A stretch of DNA of 64,000 nucleotides from contig NZ_CP159996.1 of NCBI RefSeq assembly GCF_040703035.1, positions 778,001 to 842,000 on the forward strand, written 5' to 3'. This document shows positions 34,049 to 42,079 of this stretch, piece after piece; within the stretch, counting starts at the first letter, position 1; each line of letters starts with the position of its first letter. The translations under genes were made by a program, and so were the position numbers. The notes under the pieces were generated by a model. It had not been told where the DNA came from, searched no databases, and was given only the letters and a program-made list of their open reading frames with translations. The DNA comes from Terribacillus aidingensis. Lineage in GTDB: Bacteria; Bacillota; Bacilli; Bacillales; Amphibacillaceae.

Positions 34049-34663
34049 ATGGGAAAAATCGGAATTTATGGCTCATCATTCGATCCTGTTACAAATGTCC
34101 ATTTATGGACTGCCAGTACGGTCGCTCACCGTTGTAAGCTGGATAAGGTCATTTTCCTGCCATGCTCCAGTAAGCGAAAAGACAAACAGCTTCATACGAC
34201 AGACGAACATCGCTGGCAGATGGTGCAGATGGCAATAAAGGATAATGACTGCTATATTGCAGATGATTATGAGATGAAGCAGGAAGCTTGGAATGTTTAT
34301 ACCGAGCAGACACTAACGCATTTTAAAGAAGTCTATCCCGATGATGAGGTCTACTTCATTATGGGAGCTGACCTGCTAGAGGATATCGGCGCTGGAAAAT
34401 GGGGGAACAGTGAAGCACTTGTTCGCGATAACCGATTTATAGTCATGGCTCGTAACGATATTGATATGCTGAAGGTAATCAGCCATTCTCCGCTGCTGCG
34501 AAATCATGATGACGGACAAACATTCCATTTGATTGATAAAGGACTGGCGATGGAGATCAGCTCCACATATATCCGCGACGAGTTTGCTGTTGGAGGAGAG
34601 CCGCGGTATTTGCTTCCAGAAAGCTGTTATCAGTATATTAAGGAGCATCAGATATATAAATAG
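34049..34663 (+). CDS. nadD: Nicotinate mononucleotide adenylyltransferase
   Basis: 204 residues, one base after pncB. Nucleotidyltransferase fold: GIYGSSFDPVTNVHL carries the (T/H)xxH-type site and ISSTYIR near residue 170 is the ISSTxxR motif. It adenylates NaMN to deamido-NAD. The N-terminal loop (GSSFDPVTNVH) departs from the housekeeping GGTFDPPHLGH, so this is probably a second, salvage-dedicated NadD rather than the yqeJ-type enzyme. Confidence 0.85.
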   Translation: MGKIGIYGSSFDPVTNVHLWTASTVAHRCKLDKVIFLPCSSKRKDKQLHTTDEHRWQMVQMAIKDNDCYIADDYEMKQEAWNVYTEQTLTHFKEVYPDDEVYFIMGADLLEDIGAGKWGNSEALVRDNRFIVMARNDIDMLKVISHSPLLRNHDDGQTFHLIDKGLAMEISSTYIRDEFAVGGEPRYLLPESCYQYIKEHQIYK

Positions 34664-34671
34664 AACTAATT

Positions 34672-34716
34672 AAAATATGGATAATCGGTCTTTGAGGACT
34701 AATTGTCCATATTTTT
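34672..34716 (+). terminator. Terminator of the NAD salvage operon
   Basis: AAAATATGGA pairs with TCCATATTTT, with a 24-nt internal loop region, followed by T-rich sequence. It marks the left limit of the AT-rich cassette. Confidence 0.6.
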
Positions 34717-34771
34717 GTGGTTATATTTAACAATAGATTAAATATTTTTAACTATGAAAATAAACTATATG

Positions 34772-34795
34772 TTAACATTAATACTATTAAGTTAA
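34772..34795. promoter_or_regulatory. Imperfect palindrome before the HEPN-STAND gene
   Basis: TTAACATTAATA is followed, one base later, by TATTAAGTTAA, an inverted repeat with a single extra A. It lies 15 bp upstream of the start codon and may be an operator. It shares TTAACAT with the palindrome at 31196-31214 but is not the same. Confidence 0.35.
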
Positions 34796-34810
34796 ACGGG
34801 GGTAAATTCA

Positions 34811-37342
34811 ATGTTAACTAATATAGATGGTTACAAAAAGATTTTTTTCTTAGAAAATCTTTTAAGAGAATACCTGGTAGATTATGTTGATAAAAGTGAT
34901 TTAAATGTTACATTTGTAGAGAAAATGGAAGCAATGGCAAGTGAAAATGGCGAGATGGAAACTAATCAACTAGATAAGTTGGTTTTATATTCTCATATCG
35001 GTGAATTAGCGGATGTCATAAAAAGTAAAGCTTTTATTAGAAAAAAACCGAATCAAATTAGTAAAATAAATGTTCAAATACTAATAAGGCATAGAAATAA
35101 TATAATGCATTCTCGATCTATATCTTTAGAAGAAATGGAAGAAATTGAACGTGTATGTGATAAAGTTATTGTATATTTAAATGATGTAGATTACCAACAA
35201 AAATGGAATGAATTTAAAATAAACGATATTGATAACTTTAAAATACCGGAAGTCTTTATTGAATATCCAATAGGGAAGAATTTTGACCGTCTAATTGGAC
35301 GAGGAAAAGAACTAAAAGATTTGAAATTCGAAATAACCAAACCTATACCTGTTTCAATTGTAGGTCATGGGGGCTTAGGTAAGACAGCATTAGTTCTTCA
35401 GCTTATAGAAGATTATATATATTCACCGAGTCAACCTTTTGAGAACATTTATTTTATGAGTTTTAAAAATTCAGTCTTTGAGAATGGAAAAATCCGTAGA
35501 CTTGATAAGTCAATAACAAATCATAAAGATCTAATATTAAAACTTGCTTCGTATATGAAATTTGATTTAAGTTCCGATTTAAAGTTATTAGAGGAAAAAG
35601 TTTGGACCGAGATATTTAATACAAGGTCTTTACTTATTTTGGATAATTTAGAGACAGAGATAGTAAACTCAAATTTAGGTGAATTTAGAGAAATAGCTAG
35701 GGATTTTACAAATAATTTTACAAAGCCATCCAGGTTAATAATCACCAGCAGATATGGATTGGGAGATAGGGAAGCAAAACTCCCCTTATTTCAATTTGAT
35801 TTAGAAAATACTAAGAAGCTAATGGAAAATTATCTGAATGCAGATCTTTTATTAGAAAAGGATATTCGAGAAGAAGATTGGCGTTGGATCCAAAGTTATA
35901 CACAGGGTAATCCAGGGCTAATTATAGCCTTTAGTAATACGCTTAAGACAACTGGTAAAAAGCTTTTAGATTTAAGAGTAGAATATGACACAAAATATAC
36001 TGCTGAATCAAGAGATTTACACAATCAGCTAGAAGAATTCCTGATTTTTTGCTTTGAGAATACTATAGAAAGTATGAATAAAGAGTCACAAATCTTCCTC
36101 GCTATTTTATGCTATATCTGTTCAGAAGCAGATATACAAGAAATTAATGAGGGTATGATAACATACCTAAAAGACGAAGTGGGGTTAAAGAAACTTGGTG
36201 AAGAAAATCTAAGAGCTCAAATTTTCACTAATATTGGATTTTTACAACCTATTCCTAATTCCAATAAATACTACGTAAACGAATTGTATATTCAGTATTT
36301 AGACGGTAATTACTCTGACAATATTTATAATGTCTTTCGATTGAAAGGTTCTGAATGGTATTCCAAATTGGAAGAATTGAAGAATCAAATCAATGAAATT
36401 CAGTTTAATGAAGAATTATCGTTAAGTACATTGTTATCAGAACTCTATATGTCCAAATATAAGATTAAAAATGACAGAAAGTATCTTATTAATGCATTCT
36501 ATTGCGAGCCTACACTAAATAAACTAATACAGATATATCAAAAATCAAGTAAAACTGAAGTGATTGAGAATTTTGTCTTATTAGATAAGCTACAAGTTGA
36601 ACTTAAAGACAATAGAAAAGTTGATAAACAAAATAGAGTGATTGAGTTAATTTTAAAAGCTTTAACTAATATAAATAGAGAGATATTAAAGAGAAATATA
36701 AATACTATAAAACAACGAGATTTACATGAAATTTACAAGCAATTGATGGATAAAATTCCTATCTTAAGGGATGGAACGGTTAGTTTACCAGTGAAGAAAT
36801 TGGCTTGTCCATTACTGATTACATTTAAAGATTATTCAGAAGTTCAAAAATTAATTAAGAATGAGTCAAAATTGATAACCGAAAGATTTAACCTTTATTT
36901 AAAACAATTGGGTGATCTATCGGGTAGTAATAACGAAGAGTGTATTACTTATATTGAGGAGTGTAAGGAAATTATTAAGTTACATCCAGATAAAATTTCA
37001 TTATTCTTAGTAGCGCAATATAAATTATACTCATCTAGATATTTTAAGAAAAATGATCCTGAAGAAGCTCTAAAAATACTTGAGAATTTTGAAGCGTATT
37101 TTGATCAGAATAATATAAAAATGTTTGTATTTTCTTTAGAATCTTTATTGATTAGAATGGAATGTTTACTAAAAGTAAATGGGGATTTTAACAAAGTTAA
37201 TAGTTTAAAAGGTATTTTTGAGAAATATCAAAGTTTACCGCAGTATAAAAATTTATTTAAAGACAAAAGAGTTAACCTTGAACAAAACTATAGGCGTACA
37301 GTACAAAAATATCAAAATAAAATTAAGTATAAAGTGAAATAA
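34811..37342 (+). CDS. HEPN-STAND (NB-ARC-like) protein, probable defence gene
   Basis: 843 residues in strikingly AT-rich DNA (AAA, ATA, TTA codons), unlike its neighbours. Residues 1-125 are helical and contain RNNIMH at 95-100, the RNxxxH motif of HEPN ribonucleases, in a context like Swt1-type HEPN domains. Residues about 150-400 form a STAND NTPase of NB-ARC type: Walker A GHGGLGKT (185-192), Walker B LLILDNLE (274-281), sensor SRLIITSRYG (307-316) and GNPGLI (366-371) at the GxP position. Residues 420-840 are entirely helical, with repeat-like helix pairs suitable for a TPR-type sensor. The architecture suggests target sensing by the C-terminus, NTP-driven assembly and RNA cleavage by HEPN, i.e. 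abortive infection; this is inferred. Ribosome-binding site GGGGGT. Confidence 0.8.
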   Translation: MLTNIDGYKKIFFLENLLREYLVDYVDKSDLNVTFVEKMEAMASENGEMETNQLDKLVLYSHIGELADVIKSKAFIRKKPNQISKINVQILIRHRNNIMHSRSISLEEMEEIERVCDKVIVYLNDVDYQQKWNEFKINDIDNFKIPEVFIEYPIGKNFDRLIGRGKELKDLKFEITKPIPVSIVGHGGLGKTALVLQLIEDYIYSPSQPFENIYFMSFKNSVFENGKIRRLDKSITNHKDLILKLASYMKFDLSSDLKLLEEKVWTEIFNTRSLLILDNLETEIVNSNLGEFREIARDFTNNFTKPSRLIITSRYGLGDREAKLPLFQFDLENTKKLMENYLNADLLLEKDIREEDWRWIQSYTQGNPGLIIAFSNTLKTTGKKLLDLRVEYDTKYTAESRDLHNQLEEFLIFCFENTIESMNKESQIFLAILCYICSEADIQEINEGMITYLKDEVGLKKLGEENLRAQIFTNIGFLQPIPNSNKYYVNELYIQYLDGNYSDNIYNVFRLKGSEWYSKLEELKNQINEIQFNEELSLSTLLSELYMSKYKIKNDRKYLINAFYCEPTLNKLIQIYQKSSKTEVIENFVLLDKLQVELKDNRKVDKQNRVIELILKALTNINREILKRNINTIKQRDLHEIYKQLMDKIPILRDGTVSLPVKKLACPLLITFKDYSEVQKLIKNESKLITERFNLYLKQLGDLSGSNNEECITYIEECKEIIKLHPDKISLFLVAQYKLYSSRYFKKNDPEEALKILENFEAYFDQNNIKMFVFSLESLLIRMECLLKVNGDFNKVNSLKGIFEKYQSLPQYKNLFKDKRVNLEQNYRRTVQKYQNKIKYKVK

Positions 37343-37373
37343 ACAGCCATCAATGATGGCTGTTTATTTTTTA
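37341..37373 (+). terminator. Terminator after HEPN-STAND gene
   Basis: AAACAGCCATCA and TGATGGCTGTTT form a perfect 12-bp stem around one A, followed by ATTTTTT. The stem starts at the stop codon. Confidence 0.9.
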
Positions 37374-37374
37374 G

Positions 37375-37447
37375 TGGAGCATAGCGGGCTCGAACCGCTG
37401 ACCTCTTCGCTGCCAGCGAAGCGCTCTCCCAGCTGAGCTAATGCCCC
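37375..37447 (-). tRNA. tRNA-Ala (anticodon GGC)
   Basis: 73 nt on the minus strand. The acceptor stem GGGGCAT pairs with ATGCTCC (one G-T pair), with discriminator A. D-loop TAGCTCAGCTGGGAGAGC, anticodon arm CTTCG-CTGGCAG-CGAAG (anticodon GGC), and T-arm with GGTTCGAGCC are all present. The 3' CCA is not encoded (CTA follows the discriminator). Confidence 0.95.
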
Positions 37448-37473
37448 GTATGTAGTTTATACGTCACAAAAAC

Positions 37474-37502
37474 ATTATAGCGCTTCTCTCAATTACTGGC
37501 AA
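37474..37502 (-). promoter_or_regulatory. Promoter of tRNA-Ala
   Basis: Minus strand TTGCCA (37497-37502), 17 nt, TATAAT (37474-37479), about 27 bp upstream of the mature tRNA 5' end. Confidence 0.75.
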
Positions 37503-37587
37503 CTATTTTTTACAAGCACGATGATCGGACTCTATCGGCTGCTGTGATATAATCTACTTAACAAAAGTCGATTTGGAGGACGATGCA

Positions 37588-38475
37588 GTGCGGTTTGTAA
37601 GTATAGATTTCGAGACGGCGAATCGGTATTGGTCAAGTGCTTGTTCGGTAGGTGTTGCTGTAGCGGATGAGTCAGGTGTGATTGATGAGTGGTATACATT
37701 GATCAATCCATTGATGGATTTTGAAGAACAGAATATCCAGGTGCATGGGATTCTTCCGCGGGACGTGGAGGATGCGCCGACGTTCAAGGAAATCTGGCCG
37801 AAGTTAAGCAGTTATTTGGCCGGTAATGTCGTAATCGCGCATAATGCGAGTTTTGATATGGGCGTCATTCGTAAGGCGGTAGCACGATACGGATTGGAAA
37901 TGCCGGATTTTGATTATTTATGTACACGGATCATCGGCAAGAAGGTGTGGCCGGATATGGAGAACCATCGGCTGAATACGTTAGCTGCCAGCAAGGAGAT
38001 CATGTTCGAGCACCATAATGCCATGGAGGATGCACGAGTTGCAGCAAATATTTTCCTGCATGCGATGGCGGATTCTGGAGTACAGAGTATAGAGGAACTA
38101 ACAAAAACATTAAAGGTTAGTCGGAAGAGCATCCATGATACAAGTTCTTCGGGAAGCAGATCTAGATACGGTGATATCAAGCCGCAGACAGATCAATTTG
38201 ATCCTGCACACCCGTTCTACCGGAAACAGGTGATGTTCACGGGGACGATGAAGAGTTTGAAGCGGAAGGATGCAATCCAAAGACTCGTCAATGTAGGCGG
38301 CGTGCACACAGATAAAATGGACACGTCTACCCGCTATCTCGTTGTTGGCGCAAGAGACTATGAGAAATTTGCTGCCGGCAAGAAAACGAGTAAGCTAGTC
38401 CAAGCGGAACGGATGATCGAGAACGGACGGCCTTTGCATATCATCTCAGAAGAAAAATTCCTCTCATTAGTGTAA
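37588..38475 (+). CDS. DEDDh 3'-5' exonuclease with BRCT domain
   Basis: 295 residues from GTG 37588, eight bases after GGAGGA; an upstream TTG at 37573 precedes that site. DEDDh exonuclease: Exo I SIDFETAN (near 4-11), Exo II AHNASFDMGV (near 87-96) and Exo III HHNAMEDARVAA near 147. A Ser-rich linker (SSSGSRSRYG) leads to a C-terminal BRCT domain (KQVMFTGTMKSLKRKDAIQ ... YLVVG). It resembles stand-alone DnaQ-like proteins thought to act in DNA repair; specific partner unknown. Confidence 0.87.
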   Translation: MRFVSIDFETANRYWSSACSVGVAVADESGVIDEWYTLINPLMDFEEQNIQVHGILPRDVEDAPTFKEIWPKLSSYLAGNVVIAHNASFDMGVIRKAVARYGLEMPDFDYLCTRIIGKKVWPDMENHRLNTLAASKEIMFEHHNAMEDARVAANIFLHAMADSGVQSIEELTKTLKVSRKSIHDTSSSGSRSRYGDIKPQTDQFDPAHPFYRKQVMFTGTMKSLKRKDAIQRLVNVGGVHTDKMDTSTRYLVVGARDYEKFAAGKKTSKLVQAERMIENGRPLHIISEEKFLSLV

Positions 38476-38507
38476 GAAGTTCTCGGTAGGAGAACTTCTT
38501 TTTTTAT
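38475..38507 (+). terminator. Terminator after exonuclease gene
   Basis: AAGAAGTTCTC pairs with GAGAACTTCTT around GGTAG, followed by T7. Confidence 0.88.
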
Positions 38508-38519
38508 GGAGGGCACACG

Positions 38520-38969
38520 ATGTATCAATTAAAGGAAACCGATTTATCTAAAGAGGCGTATAGACAGATGCTGGAGAGATTATTTGATGTTTGTGACACA
38601 GTCAGTTTCGCCGTGCTTCCTAAAAAGATGATGGGACAAAAGCAAACGCTGCATAGGTTGCTGCAAGATCTGGAGCCGTATTTGCAGGAAACAGTCCTTG
38701 ATAATGGTACAAAAGCTAACCTTTTTGATGCCCATATATCTGTATCGAATTATTATTAACGTATTTGTCCAAGATTTAAGCAGGTAATCTTAAAGGCAGC
38801 GGATAGTCTTTTCCATTGGCAGCAGCCCGCACTTCCAGAGGATTTATCCTTTTTGAAGAAGGGAGAAGAATATTTAGTGACCAATGCTCATGAAGGTTAT
38901 GCAATGCTCTTTGCAGAAGATAAACAATTAATAGAACTTGGGGGAACAAAATGGAGCAGAATCGAATAG
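38520..38969 (+). pseudogene. Gene split by an in-frame stop codon
   Basis: The first 79 codons (MYQLKETDLSKEAYRQM...) end at TAA 38757-38759. The same frame then continues open for 69 codons to TAG 38967-38969 with clearly protein-like content: K-Q-V-I-L-K-A-A-D-S-L-F-H-W, then LPEDLSFLKKGEEYLVTNAHEGYAML. No frameshift is needed, so a single nonsense change or sequencing error splits a protein of about 149 residues. The second half overlaps the ABC transporter start. No function is recognised; the second half lacks its own start signal. Confidence 0.65.
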
Positions 38970-40708
38970 AAACGAAAAAATTTGATTGGCGATTATTTCT
39001 GGCGCTAGTTAAAGGTACTAAACCACCTAAGTTGATGGTCATTGTTGCATTGGTGATGAGTTTATTGACGACAGGAGTCGGGTTCACTGTACCATTGTTC
39101 ACGAAGAATTTAGTGGATGGCTTCTCTGGGCAATCAATTACTGGCGTCCAAATTGCTATTTTAGTTATCGCTTTTGTCCTGCAAGCATTAGCTAGTGGAT
39201 TATCCATCTACTTGCTGGCGAAAATCGGCCACCATGTTGTCGCTAAACTGCGCGAACGATTGTGGGATAAGCTTTTGCATCTGCCAATCAGATTTCATCA
39301 TGATAATGAAACAGGAGAGACGCTCAGCCGAGTGACGAATGACACAGCGGTTGTAAAAGAGCTGATTACGGATCATCTGACCAGCTTCGTTACAGGTATT
39401 ATCTCCATTGTCGGATCGATTATCATTCTGCTTGTACTTGACTGGAAGATGACGATTGTCATGCTGCTAGCAGTTCCGATTGCAATCGGAATCATCATGA
39501 TACTTGGGCGCAGGATGTACCGGGTATCTAAAATAATGCAGGAGGAGACAGCGAAGTTCACTGCAGTTTTGAACCAGGTATTGCCGGAAATGAAGCTTGT
39601 CAAAGCCTCGAATGCAGAACATGTAGAGCTGGAACGAGGTAACAAAGGTATTCGAACTTTATTTACGTATGGGCTGAAGGAAGCTAAAATTCAAGCGCTG
39701 TTGTCGCCGCTCATGCTCTTTATCATGATGCTTTTGCTTGTGACTATTATCGGGTACGGTGGTGTGCGTGTTGCATCAGGAGCATTATCCGCAGGCGACA
39801 TGGTAGCTTTCATCCTGTATCTGTTCCAGATCATCATGCCGATGACGCAGCTGTCCATGTTCTTTACCCATCTTCAGAAGGCGATGGGAGCAACAGAGCG
39901 TATCTATGATGTACTTGGAGAAGATACAGAGGATAGCGATAAAGGAGAAGCGATACATCGCGTGGACGGGGATTTGCATATAAACAATCTTAGTTTTGCT
40001 TATCAAGCAGAACAAGTACTGCATGATCTCAGTTTTACAGCGCCCGCTGGGAAGGTAACCGCCATTGCCGGCCCGAGTGGCGGCGGAAAATCCACTCTAT
40101 TCGGTTTGCTTGAACGGTATTACGAGCCGACTAGCGGTACAATCCAACTGGGTAAGACACCTATCCAAGACTTTAAATTGCATGACTGGCGCCGCCAAAT
40201 TGGCTACGTGGCACAGGAGACGGCTCTATTATCCGGCACGATTCGTGAAAATATCTGCTATGGCTTGGAAAGGGAAATATCACAGGAAGAACTGGAACGT
40301 GTATCTGAAATGGCGTATGCGAAACAGTTCATAGAAGAATTGCCTGACAGATATGAAACGAAGGTTGGCGAACGAGGAGTGAAGCTATCAGGAGGACAGC
40401 GGCAGCGTATTGCTATCGCAAGAGCGCTTTTACGTGATCCACAAATCCTGATGCTGGATGAAGCAACCTCAAGTCTTGATAGCAGTTCAGAGATTTACGT
40501 TCAGCAAGCACTGCAGAATTTGATGCAGAATCGAACTACCTTCGTGATAGCACACCGGCTATCAACAATTGTGGATGCTGATCAGATTGTATTTATTGAA
40601 AAAGGGCGAATCACTGGTATCGGGACGCACGAGGAGTTGTTCGTACGTCACGATCTATACCGGGAATTCGCATCCCAGCAGCAGCTGCTTGCGGGTAAAA
40701 TGGAATAA
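38951..40708 (+). CDS. Multidrug ABC exporter (BmrA/LmrA-like half-transporter)
   Basis: 585 residues. Six N-terminal membrane helices (type IV exporter) with the coupling-helix region FHHDNETGETLSRVTND, then a nucleotide-binding domain: Walker A AGPSGGGKST (near 375), Q-loop GYVAQE, signature KLSGGQRQR (near 475), Walker B LMLDEATS and switch IAHRLST. It acts as a homodimer exporting drugs or lipids. Start after GGGGGAAC. Confidence 0.92.
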   Translation: MEQNRIETKKFDWRLFLALVKGTKPPKLMVIVALVMSLLTTGVGFTVPLFTKNLVDGFSGQSITGVQIAILVIAFVLQALASGLSIYLLAKIGHHVVAKLRERLWDKLLHLPIRFHHDNETGETLSRVTNDTAVVKELITDHLTSFVTGIISIVGSIIILLVLDWKMTIVMLLAVPIAIGIIMILGRRMYRVSKIMQEETAKFTAVLNQVLPEMKLVKASNAEHVELERGNKGIRTLFTYGLKEAKIQALLSPLMLFIMMLLLVTIIGYGGVRVASGALSAGDMVAFILYLFQIIMPMTQLSMFFTHLQKAMGATERIYDVLGEDTEDSDKGEAIHRVDGDLHINNLSFAYQAEQVLHDLSFTAPAGKVTAIAGPSGGGKSTLFGLLERYYEPTSGTIQLGKTPIQDFKLHDWRRQIGYVAQETALLSGTIRENICYGLEREISQEELERVSEMAYAKQFIEELPDRYETKVGERGVKLSGGQRQRIAIARALLRDPQILMLDEATSSLDSSSEIYVQQALQNLMQNRTTFVIAHRLSTIVDADQIVFIEKGRITGIGTHEELFVRHDLYREFASQQQLLAGKME

Positions 40709-40751
40709 ATAGAGTCCTTCTTCGCATACTAGGCGAAAAGGGGGTTCTATC

Positions 40752-40901
40752 ATGCCAAAGAAAAAGCCCAATAATGATCATCAATTTAAAGAAAACAAAA
40801 ATCATGGCGAAAAAAGGAACGGTCGATTGAGCCAGTTCAAGAATAACGTCAATGGACCAGGACAAGCGGAAAACGAATATATTTCCGTTAAGGAAGACTA
40901 A
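40752..40901 (+). CDS. Small hydrophilic protein, possibly spore-associated
   Basis: 49 residues starting after AAAGGGGG: MPKKKPNNDHQFKENK, then RLSQFKNN and a tail ENEYISVKED. Very polar, Asn/Lys-rich and unstructured in appearance, like minor small acid-soluble spore proteins, but I cannot assign a named family. A strong terminator starts at its stop codon. Confidence 0.6.
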   Translation: MPKKKPNNDHQFKENKNHGEKRNGRLSQFKNNVNGPGQAENEYISVKED

Positions 40902-40942
40902 AAAAGCTTCTGCCTCATTATATGAGGCAGAAGCTTTTTTTT
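40901..40942. terminator. Bidirectional terminator
   Basis: AAAAAGCTTCTGCCTCA pairs with TGAGGCAGAAGCTTTTT around TTATA, with T9. It lies between convergent genes. Confidence 0.9.
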
Positions 40943-41884
40943 TCAATTCATCCAATTGACGAGGACGAACAAGATCGGCAAGACAACAATTAACGAAGAT
41001 GTCGCAACAATCCAATTGGAGTTGGCCAATTCCATGTCGAGATTGTACAGCCGCGGCGGTACGAGAGAAGCAACTGCCGGCGGCATGGCGGACATAATGA
41101 GAAGTACCTGTAATAATATACCGTCATACAAGCTGCCAAGACCAAGCAAATAAGCACTGCCAGTAATGACAAGCGGCACAGCAAGGAACTTGATTGGAAT
41201 CAGCCAGATACTAAGCTTCCAATACTTTTTCACAGAAGCAATACGCATGCTGAATCCGATTGGGATCAGAAGCAGGATGGATGCCAGTGCAACAAGTGTT
41301 GAATTGCTTGCTCCCAGCCATTCGAATCTGTCTATTGGTGATAAGTTCAGTACAGCACCAATGATGATAGAACAGAAGGTGATCATGATGAATGGATCCT
41401 TGATAATACGCATCACACGCGATCCTGAAGCATTCTCTTCGATTGTACCGTATGATTTTGCGATTGGATAAATGATCGTATAGTAAGTGAATTCCTCAAG
41501 CAGGCGGAACATTGCAGCGTACGCGACTGCTTGCTCCCCAATGAAGAGCACACAGAAGAGTAGTCCGAAGCTACCAAGGTTCAGGAATGCGCCAGAAACG
41601 AACATGGACCCAATCTGGTCTTTCGGCAGCTTCTGCCATTTGGAAAACAGCAGAGCGAGAATTGCACCGAGAAAGATAGTTGCGATTCCGAAAATTGGTA
41701 AGTAGATGAGCCTGGCATTGGTCAAGTCAGCTGACCAAAAGGCACTAATAAGAATAATTGGATTCAGTACAAGCAGGACAACACGAATCAATGCATTCAT
41801 AAAATAATTGAGGGAGAACCATTCCGGCAGCCGATATTTCTCAGCGACGATCCGGATAGCCCTTCCGATGATAAGTCCGATCAA
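40943..41884 (-). CDS. AEC-family transporter (auxin efflux carrier type)
   Basis: 313 residues from TTG 41884. About ten membrane segments in two halves with conserved polar kinks (NPIILISAF; GAFLNLGSFGLLF; AMPPAVASLVPPRLYN). Members export organic acids or similar anions. The start is odd: no ribosome-binding site precedes TTG, whereas an excellent GAAGGAGG lies about 45 nt upstream and is followed in frame by ATC at 41917, nine bases away, opening the missing first helix (A-S-F-I-Y-A-I-S-I-I-L). An ATG-to-ATC change is possible. Confidence 0.8.
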   Translation of the reverse strand: MIGLIIGRAIRIVAEKYRLPEWFSLNYFMNALIRVVLLVLNPIILISAFWSADLTNARLIYLPIFGIATIFLGAILALLFSKWQKLPKDQIGSMFVSGAFLNLGSFGLLFCVLFIGEQAVAYAAMFRLLEEFTYYTIIYPIAKSYGTIEENASGSRVMRIIKDPFIMITFCSIIIGAVLNLSPIDRFEWLGASNSTLVALASILLLIPIGFSMRIASVKKYWKLSIWLIPIKFLAVPLVITGSAYLLGLGSLYDGILLQVLLIMSAMPPAVASLVPPRLYNLDMELANSNWIVATSSLIVVLPILFVLVNWMN

Positions 41885-42042
41885 TATAATGGATATAGCA
41901 TAAATAAAGCTTGCGATAAGGCTGTACCTCCTTCTGCTGACAGCTACATGATGTATTCCCTATTTTCTATTATATACAGCATTCTTAATTGTAACGATAT
42001 TGCAGGTCATTGTCTAAAAAAATTAATAAAATGGGCTTGCAC

Positions 42043-42073
42043 AAAAAAACACCTGCGGCATTAGGCAGGTGTT
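42043..42073 (-). terminator. Terminator after ltaS
   Basis: AACACCTGC pairs with GCAGGTGTT; the left A7 is a T-run on the minus strand. Confidence 0.8.
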
Positions 42074-42079
42074 CCGAAA

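Noticed and set aside
34664..34810. Left attachment-site copy of the tRNA-Ala 3' end flanking the AT-rich cassette
   Set aside because: I searched this stretch by eye for the tRNA T-arm and acceptor sequence and found no match; no integrase gene is present.
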